Part shown: one piece after another, positions 34,684 to 39,416 of the stretch | Layout of the letters: each line of letters begins with the position of its first letter | Numbering within the stretch: the stretch's first letter is position 1 | Assembly: GCA_026169045.1 (NCBI GenBank) | Contig: JAPFDH010000121.1 | Span: 1-39,416 of the forward strand | Reading direction: 5' to 3' | DNA: 39,416 nt | DNA from: Lachnospiraceae bacterium | GTDB lineage: Bacteria > Bacillota > Clostridia > Lachnospirales > Lachnospiraceae | Translations under genes and position numbers: made by a program | The notes under the pieces: generated by a model | Databases searched by the model: none | What the model was told of the DNA's origin: nothing | What the model saw: only the letters and a program-made list of their open reading frames with translations

Positions 34684-35721
34684 ATGAAACAGCCCTTTTT
34701 TAGTGTTATTATTCCGGTTTACAATGTTGAGAATTTTTTAGAAGATAGTGTGAGATCAGTAACGTCGCAAGATTTTACTGATTATGAGGTCATATTGGTG
34801 GACGACGGATCGAAGGATTCAAGTGGACAAATATGTGACCAATTGGCACAGGAAGATCCTTCTCACATAAGGGTTCTTCATATTGAAAACAGCGGACCCT
34901 TGTTGGCAAGAAGCCGGGCTTTGAAGATTGCTTTCGGAAAATATTTCATGTTTTTGGATTCCGATGATATGTATGTTGATGGTATCTTTAAAAGGATGTA
35001 TGATATCATCGCGCTTCATCAAGCTGATATGGTATTGTTTGACTTCAGCTTGGTCTACAGTAAGGAGCGATGTGTTCGCTATACCCTAGGAAATGAGGAC
35101 AATACGGTCTTTTCCGGGACAGGCATTAATACTTTGCGTCGGATGTATATTGAAAGTTCCTCAATCAACAGTCTGTGTAATAAATGCATTCAAAGAGAAT
35201 TGTTTGATCTGAATTTTGACTATACCGCATTTACAGGACTAAAGCAGTCAGAAGACAGGCTGATGATTGCCCCTTTGCTTGATCGCGCCGAAAAGGTGGT
35301 GTATGTGAAGGAGTCCTTGTACAAATATCGTATGCGTGAAGGCAGTACACAACATAACTTTCGGCTGAAAAATTACAAGGATGTGCAGGTCGTAAATCGT
35401 TTTGTTGAAGATTATAAAAAAAAGTGGCAGCTTATAGACAGCCTTAACGTGGATACGAGATCTCTTTCATTTGCCTATAACGTTTTATTTTCCATTGCTG
35501 AAATTCGAGATAAAAAAGAACGGTATGTGTCATTTTGGGAAGCAGCAGCGTATATTGCCGAAGATGAGAACTTTATTTCTGCTGTAAATTCAGTTGGAAT
35601 ACGTAAATTCTCAAAGAACAGACAAACCGCGCTCAAGCTGCTGTCCAAAAATTATCTTCGCGCTGCATATGCGTATTTCAGATTGGCGATTCTATTGAAT
35701 AAAGTAAAACGCAAGGGATAA
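34684..35721 (+). CDS. GT2 glycosyltransferase
   Basis: An inverting GT-A enzyme, 345 residues. It has FSVIIPVYNVENFLEDSVRS, the nucleotide-binding VILVDDGSKDSSGQICD, and the metal-binding YFMFLDSDDMYVDG; the C-terminal part after residue 200 is helical (VKESLYKYRMREGSTQHNF). AAGAGGTATAGG precedes the ATG. No membrane segment is seen. It is the only GT2 in the locus and probably adds a pyranose from a UDP-sugar; the following pyruvyl transferase may act on its product. Confidence 0.87.
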   Translation: MKQPFFSVIIPVYNVENFLEDSVRSVTSQDFTDYEVILVDDGSKDSSGQICDQLAQEDPSHIRVLHIENSGPLLARSRALKIAFGKYFMFLDSDDMYVDGIFKRMYDIIALHQADMVLFDFSLVYSKERCVRYTLGNEDNTVFSGTGINTLRRMYIESSSINSLCNKCIQRELFDLNFDYTAFTGLKQSEDRLMIAPLLDRAEKVVYVKESLYKYRMREGSTQHNFRLKNYKDVQVVNRFVEDYKKKWQLIDSLNVDTRSLSFAYNVLFSIAEIRDKKERYVSFWEAAAYIAEDENFISAVNSVGIRKFSKNRQTALKLLSKNYLRAAYAYFRLAILLNKVKRKG

Positions 35722-35790
35722 GATTAGTGTTTATCAAAAAGATTCTATATAATTTTGGATTATCATGGATGTATTCGTAAGGGATAGTAA

Positions 35791-36873
35791 ATGAAAAAAA
35801 TATATATAAGAGCTTATTGCAAGCAGAATTTAGGTGATGACCTGTTTATTCAGACGTTGGTAAGAAGATATCCTGAGGCTGTATTTTATCTTTTTGCCGA
35901 TCCTAAGTATTTAACTTCATTTTTGGGTGAATCAAATTTGAAGGTAACGTCATTTGTTGAGTATTTTGTTTTTCGTATGTTTCGCAAGTTTCATTTGGTG
36001 ACGATGGAATCCGTTCATCACTTTTTCCACAAAAGATGCGATGCTGAGGTTCATATCGGGGGATCTGTTTTTATCGAACCGCTAACCTGGGAATCTCAAG
36101 CAATAAGATGCCAAAAATTAGATTGTGCTGATTTTTACATAGGGACGAATTTTGGTCCATATAGGTCTCCGAGCTTTTTAGACACTGTAAAATCAAAAGT
36201 AGCACACGCAAAGGACTGCTGTTTTAGAGATCGATATTCCTACGATCTTTTCAAGGGAATGCAGAACACACGTTATGCTCCCGATGTGCTTTTCGGTTAT
36301 CATTATTTTCCTAAGAGAAAGAAGGGAAATGGATTGGGAATCAGTGTCATTTCCCTTGAAAACAGAGCTAATCTTTCAAAAATGAAAGAAGTGTATTACC
36401 GAACTATTGCTGAAGCCTGTGATATTTGTGCTTCAAGGGGATTTCCGGTCTCTTTATTTTCTTTTTGTAAAGAAGAAGGGGATGAAAAGGCTATTGCCTC
36501 GATTCTTAAATATGCAGAACACAAAGAGCGAGTTCGTGTCTGTAAGTATCATGGGGATATTTCCGCATTTCTCAATGATATGAATTCGTGTGAATGCATC
36601 GCTGCTACGAGATTTCATGCTATGATTTTGGGTTGGGCTATGAAAAAAAAGGTGCTACCGATTTTATACAGCAAGAAACAAGCAACAGTTATAGCGGACA
36701 TTGATTACAGAGGTCCAGTTTGGAATTTAATGGATGAACAAACTTACGCAGCAGATAGGCTTGTCTCCGATTGTTTTGAGAATGAGATTCAAAATATGGC
36801 AAATTCGGTTGAGTTATCGGAAAAACAATTTGCAGCGTTAGATGATTATATGAGAGACAAAGGAAAGTGTTAA
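35791..36873 (+). CDS. Polysaccharide pyruvyl transferase family protein
   Basis: These enzymes attach a pyruvyl ketal from phosphoenolpyruvate to a sugar of the polymer, giving it negative charge. The 360-residue protein begins [20 protein letters not shown], with the NxGDD motif that binds in the N-terminal half, continues with [14 protein letters not shown] and [13 protein letters not shown], and has the C-terminal [18 protein letters not shown], the TRFHAMI motif of this family. GGGATAG is a weak ribosome binding site. The stop is 1 base before the ATG of the next acyltransferase gene, so the two are coupled. Confidence 0.87.
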   Translation: MKKIYIRAYCKQNLGDDLFIQTLVRRYPEAVFYLFADPKYLTSFLGESNLKVTSFVEYFVFRMFRKFHLVTMESVHHFFHKRCDAEVHIGGSVFIEPLTWESQAIRCQKLDCADFYIGTNFGPYRSPSFLDTVKSKVAHAKDCCFRDRYSYDLFKGMQNTRYAPDVLFGYHYFPKRKKGNGLGISVISLENRANLSKMKEVYYRTIAEACDICASRGFPVSLFSFCKEEGDEKAIASILKYAEHKERVRVCKYHGDISAFLNDMNSCECIAATRFHAMILGWAMKKKVLPILYSKKQATVIADIDYRGPVWNLMDEQTYAADRLVSDCFENEIQNMANSVELSEKQFAALDDYMRDKGKC

Positions 36874-36874
36874 T

Positions 36875-37405
36875 ATGGGAATACGCAGTTTTATTAAATA
36901 CAAAAAGACAGAGAAAAGAAATAAGAAACTGGCACATTTGGGAAATCATTGTTTTATACATCCTACCGTGTGCTTTAGTGCTCCAGAAAAAATTTCGATT
37001 GGAGACTATGTGCATATTCAACCGAATTGTCAATTGTATGGTCAAGGCGGTGGCATAACAATAGATACGGGAACGATTTTTTCAACGGAAATCTGTATCT
37101 TTGCCCGAAATCATCATTATAACAGCGACGATTTACAGTATATTCCCTATGATCAGCGGTTTGTGGAACGACATGTTCATGTCGGAAAATACGTGTGGGT
37201 TGGTGCAAGAGCAATGATTATGGCCGGTGTTACTGTAGGTGACGGGGCGGTAATTGCCGCTGGTGCAGTGGTTACAAAGGATGTTCCAAGTTGTGCCGTT
37301 GTAGCCGGAAATCCAGCAAAAATTATAAAAGAGCGGAATAAGGACGTTTTCATGAAACTAATGTCTGAAGACAAAGGATATATAAAGAATATGAAAAATT
37401 ATTGA
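36875..37405 (+). CDS. Hexapeptide-repeat O-acetyltransferase
   Basis: A left-handed beta-helix acetyltransferase of 176 residues, WcaF/maltose acetyltransferase type. After a basic start ([11 protein letters not shown]) the coils run from about residue 40 ([20 protein letters not shown]), with the catalytic histidine in [13 protein letters not shown] and the end [20 protein letters not shown], then [15 protein letters not shown]. It is intact, in contrast to the three acetyltransferase pseudogenes in this locus. It sits between the pyruvyl transferase and the flippase. Confidence 0.86.
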   Translation: MGIRSFIKYKKTEKRNKKLAHLGNHCFIHPTVCFSAPEKISIGDYVHIQPNCQLYGQGGGITIDTGTIFSTEICIFARNHHYNSDDLQYIPYDQRFVERHVHVGKYVWVGARAMIMAGVTVGDGAVIAAGAVVTKDVPSCAVVAGNPAKIIKERNKDVFMKLMSEDKGYIKNMKNY

Positions 37406-37420
37406 TATAGGAGGGTTGGT

Positions 37421-38902
37421 ATGTTTAAGAGAAGAAAAGGAGAAAGCGCCCTCTCATTAATTTTCATGATTTTCATATCATGTGCGGCTCAAATTGTCAG
37501 TGTTATGAAGTCTTCTGTTGTAGCTGGAACTTTTGGCGCTTCTGAAGCAATGGATGCCTACCATTTTGCAAATTCAATTATTTCGCTGTTGTTTGGAATT
37601 GTGGCATCTGGTATTCCGACGATCATCTTACCATCCTATGTAAAAAAACAGGATCGGAAGGGTATTGATGCATTTATTACATTGATATACGGAAGCCTAT
37701 TTATCTTTATTGCCCTTCTTATTGCTTTTCGATATCAAATTGTATATGTTTTTACTGACAGAAGTGAGATGTTTGCAAATATCGCATGTAATGCCCTTTT
37801 GGTACTGGCGTTTTGTCAATATCTCAACTCTGTTTTAGGGATTACTTCAGCGTATTTTCAATCGAAGGGACATCTCAACATTCCCAAAATAATCAATTTG
37901 TTGTCACAGATGGTTGTTTTGCTTCTTCTGATGATTCGCAATACTGATGATATATATGAATATATATGGATCATTGGTAGCGGACTGGTGATTAACTTTA
38001 TATTGGATGTTGTTATTGCAATTTGTGTTGGTTGGCGTTTTAAACCGTGTTTTCAATGGAAAAACAGTGTTACCAAGGATTTGTTGAAGGTGTTTGCTCC
38101 AATTATGTTCAGCAGCGGCGTATATCAGTTGACGTTGTTTATTGATTCCATGGTTGCCTCAAACCTTGACGAAGGAAAGCTTACGATATTAAATTATTCG
38201 AACATGATTGTGAACATGATTAGTTCCTTGATTATAGGGAATATGCTGATTTATATTTATCCGAAATTGATAAGAAGACTGAGTGATGGAGAAAATCAGC
38301 CGTATTTTTGGAATCAAACCACATTTTTTCATTTCGTTGTTTGTATGTTATTCGTTGGTTTCGTTACGGTAGGAAAAGAAGGAATTGCTCTTCTTTTTCA
38401 ACGAGGGCTTTTTGACGAAAATACAACCTTATATGTTTATGCGGGGGCTGTTTTGTATATTTTTGGATTGCAATTCAATATTATCCGAGATATGCTATAT
38501 CGTTATTTTTATTGTTTGGGTAACACCAGGATTCCGGCAAAAAATAGCTTGATTGCTAGTATTGCAAACGTGGCGCTTAGTATCTTTTTAGCGCAATTTA
38601 TGGGATTGTTCGGAATCATACTAGGAACGGTATTGTCTACTGTGCTTTCTCTCGTCATGATTTTGGCGCGTTTTCATAAGAAAGAGAAAATTGACCATAG
38701 CTTTCTCAGTGCGCTTGCTCGATATTTGAAAAACATATTGGCGGGAGCAGTGACTATAGGCATTGTGCTATTGGCAAAGCAATTATTCACCATTGATAAT
38801 TATTTTGTTGCAATCGCTGTTTACGGTGTTGAAACAGTTGCAATCTATTTAGGAATTACGTTACTTATTAATAAGCGCACAATAAAGGCAATTAAAGAAT
38901 GA
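37421..38902 (+). CDS. wzx: Wzx-type flippase (MurJ/MviN-like, MOP superfamily)
   Basis: This 493-residue protein has about 13-14 membrane segments and should flip lipid-linked repeat units across the membrane. The start (SVMKSSVVAGTFGASEAMD) and the middle (IFGLQFNIIRDMLYRYFYCL, GNTRIPAKNSLIASIANV) are those of MurJ/MviN-like members of the MOP superfamily; MurJ-type proteins are common as the flippase in Clostridia capsule loci. GGAGGG precedes the ATG by 7 bases. Since it stands in a polymer locus, I take it to be Wzx rather than the lipid II flippase of wall synthesis. Confidence 0.87.
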   Translation: MFKRRKGESALSLIFMIFISCAAQIVSVMKSSVVAGTFGASEAMDAYHFANSIISLLFGIVASGIPTIILPSYVKKQDRKGIDAFITLIYGSLFIFIALLIAFRYQIVYVFTDRSEMFANIACNALLVLAFCQYLNSVLGITSAYFQSKGHLNIPKIINLLSQMVVLLLLMIRNTDDIYEYIWIIGSGLVINFILDVVIAICVGWRFKPCFQWKNSVTKDLLKVFAPIMFSSGVYQLTLFIDSMVASNLDEGKLTILNYSNMIVNMISSLIIGNMLIYIYPKLIRRLSDGENQPYFWNQTTFFHFVVCMLFVGFVTVGKEGIALLFQRGLFDENTTLYVYAGAVLYIFGLQFNIIRDMLYRYFYCLGNTRIPAKNSLIASIANVALSIFLAQFMGLFGIILGTVLSTVLSLVMILARFHKKEKIDHSFLSALARYLKNILAGAVTIGIVLLAKQLFTIDNYFVAIAVYGVETVAIYLGITLLINKRTIKAIKE

Positions 38903-39042
38903 ATCTTGAGGCACATCAACAGATATAGGTCTAAAGATAGATGAAAAATCATATTGGTTGTGTAGGACATCGAATTTGTGAATTGCACAATTAGATCAAA
39001 AAGTCTGCTATTAAAAAAATACACATGAAGGAGCATAAAACC

Positions 39043-39230
39043 ATGTTACTACAAAATGTGTCTCTACAAAATAAGACTATTCTCGTAACCGGAGTAGTCA
39101 GATTTATTGGTTCAAATCTTGTTCTTAAGCCTTCTTACGCATGCATCCCCGATTTACATTGTCGGAATCGATAAATACGATTTGTCAATCAAGGAGTGGG
39201 GTCTTGTGAAGAGTGTGAAGGAGGTGGTAA
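39043..39230 (+). pseudogene. NAD-dependent sugar epimerase, 5' fragment, decayed
   Basis: ATG 39043, behind GAAGGAG, begins VSLQNKTILVTGVVRFIGSN, the cofactor loop of extended SDR epimerases such as UDP-glucuronate 4-epimerase, but the central GAAGFIG is altered to GVVRFIG. A frameshift near 39133 leads into LLTHASPIYIVGID and LSIKEWGLVKSVKEVV, and it ends at a run of eight C (39233-39240). The rest of the gene is absent. The capsule operon therefore ends in a broken epimerase. Confidence 0.72.
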
Positions 39231-39276
39231 ATCCCCCCCCTGTCCACCAATGTCATTAAGTTTAGAATCTACGACT

Positions 39277-39333
39277 AAGGGAGTGTCGCAAAATCATCAA
39301 AATAAATGATTGAGCGGCACTTCCGCTCGTTAC
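39277..39333. mobile_element. Probable end of an IS element
   Basis: AAGGGAGTGTCGCAAAATCA resembles the terminal inverted repeats of IS1182-type elements, and a hairpin GAGCGG/CCGCTC follows. The body of the element would lie to the right of the window. The assignment is by resemblance only. Confidence 0.4.
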
Positions 39334-39336
39334 AGC

Positions 39337-39386
39337 AAAAAATCCGGCGTTCTGCTCTGGTTTCAGCGCAGATCGTCGGATTTTTG
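39337..39386 (-). terminator. Bidirectional terminator near the window end
   Basis: A near-perfect 14-bp stem (ATCCGGCGTTCTGC with GCAGATCGTCGGAT, two mismatches) is flanked by A5 on the left and T4-5 on the right, so it can stop transcription from both sides: the capsule operon and a minus-strand gene entering from the right. Confidence 0.7.
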
Positions 39387-39416
39387 CCGTACTTTAATAA
39401 AGCCTCCTGACAGTCC

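Noticed and set aside
37421-38902. Lipid II flippase MurJ of wall synthesis
   Set aside because: The sequence is MurJ-like, but the place among capsule genes and the Wzy and Wzz partners favour a Wzx role; I cannot exclude MurJ activity.
1-39416. CRISPR array or tRNA/rRNA genes
   Set aside because: I saw no regularly spaced repeats and no sequence with a tRNA cloverleaf or rRNA signature on either strand.

Overview
The window looks like an accessory region of a low-GC, Gram-positive gut anaerobe of the Clostridia, most likely Lachnospiraceae. The evidence is AGGAGG-type ribosome binding sites throughout, sigma-A promoters with 17-bp spacers, a fluoride riboswitch, a Wzz/CpsD/LCP polysaccharide machine and a surface protein ending in a PxTG-type sortase signal. 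The species cannot be named from sequence alone.

The first 11.2 kb is a worn defence and mobile-element island. It holds an IS1182 remnant, an intact Fic protein with an ordered operator array at its promoter, and a two-gene unit made of an AlbA_2/Schlafen-like protein and a class III nucleotide cyclase. The cyclase resembles the cyclases of Pycsar anti-phage systems; it carries a one-base frameshift in an A6 run and its 3' end is cut by an IS256-type remnant. Next come an IS3-type remnant with a nonsense mutation, a very AT-rich cargo of two divergent genes (a membrane coiled-coil protein and a large XRE regulator), an IS3 orfA remnant, and the C-terminal stump of a giant surface protein. 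The island ends with a complete Septu system (ptuA-ptuB, minus strand). Three copies of a palindromic repeat sit at the junctions of these pieces.

From 11.45 to 13.4 kb there is chromosomal housekeeping: a promoter, a fluoride riboswitch with terminator, a CPA2-type cation/proton antiporter, and a NuoE-like [2Fe-2S] protein behind a long inverted repeat.

From 13.45 to about 39.2 kb there is a capsule or exopolysaccharide locus read left to right. A first operon encodes chain-length control (Wzz-type), its tyrosine kinase (CpsD-type), an LCP glycopolymer ligase and a small sortase-anchored protein. A second strong promoter at about 17.0 kb, followed by about 780 bp of decayed leader, drives a DegT aminotransferase, an initiating sugar-phosphate transferase, a GNAT acetyltransferase, four GT4 glycosyltransferases, a Wzy-type polymerase and an acyltransferase. 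After a 2.6-kb scar made of a decayed two-gene transposon come the UDP-N-acetyl-L-fucosamine genes (capE, capG, capF), a GT2, a pyruvyl transferase, another acyltransferase and a Wzx flippase. Together these encode a Wzx/Wzy-type polymer that probably contains L-FucNAc, starts on undecaprenyl phosphate and carries pyruvyl and acetyl decorations. Three acetyltransferase genes and a sugar epimerase gene are pseudogenes, so decoration of the polymer seems to have been lost stepwise.
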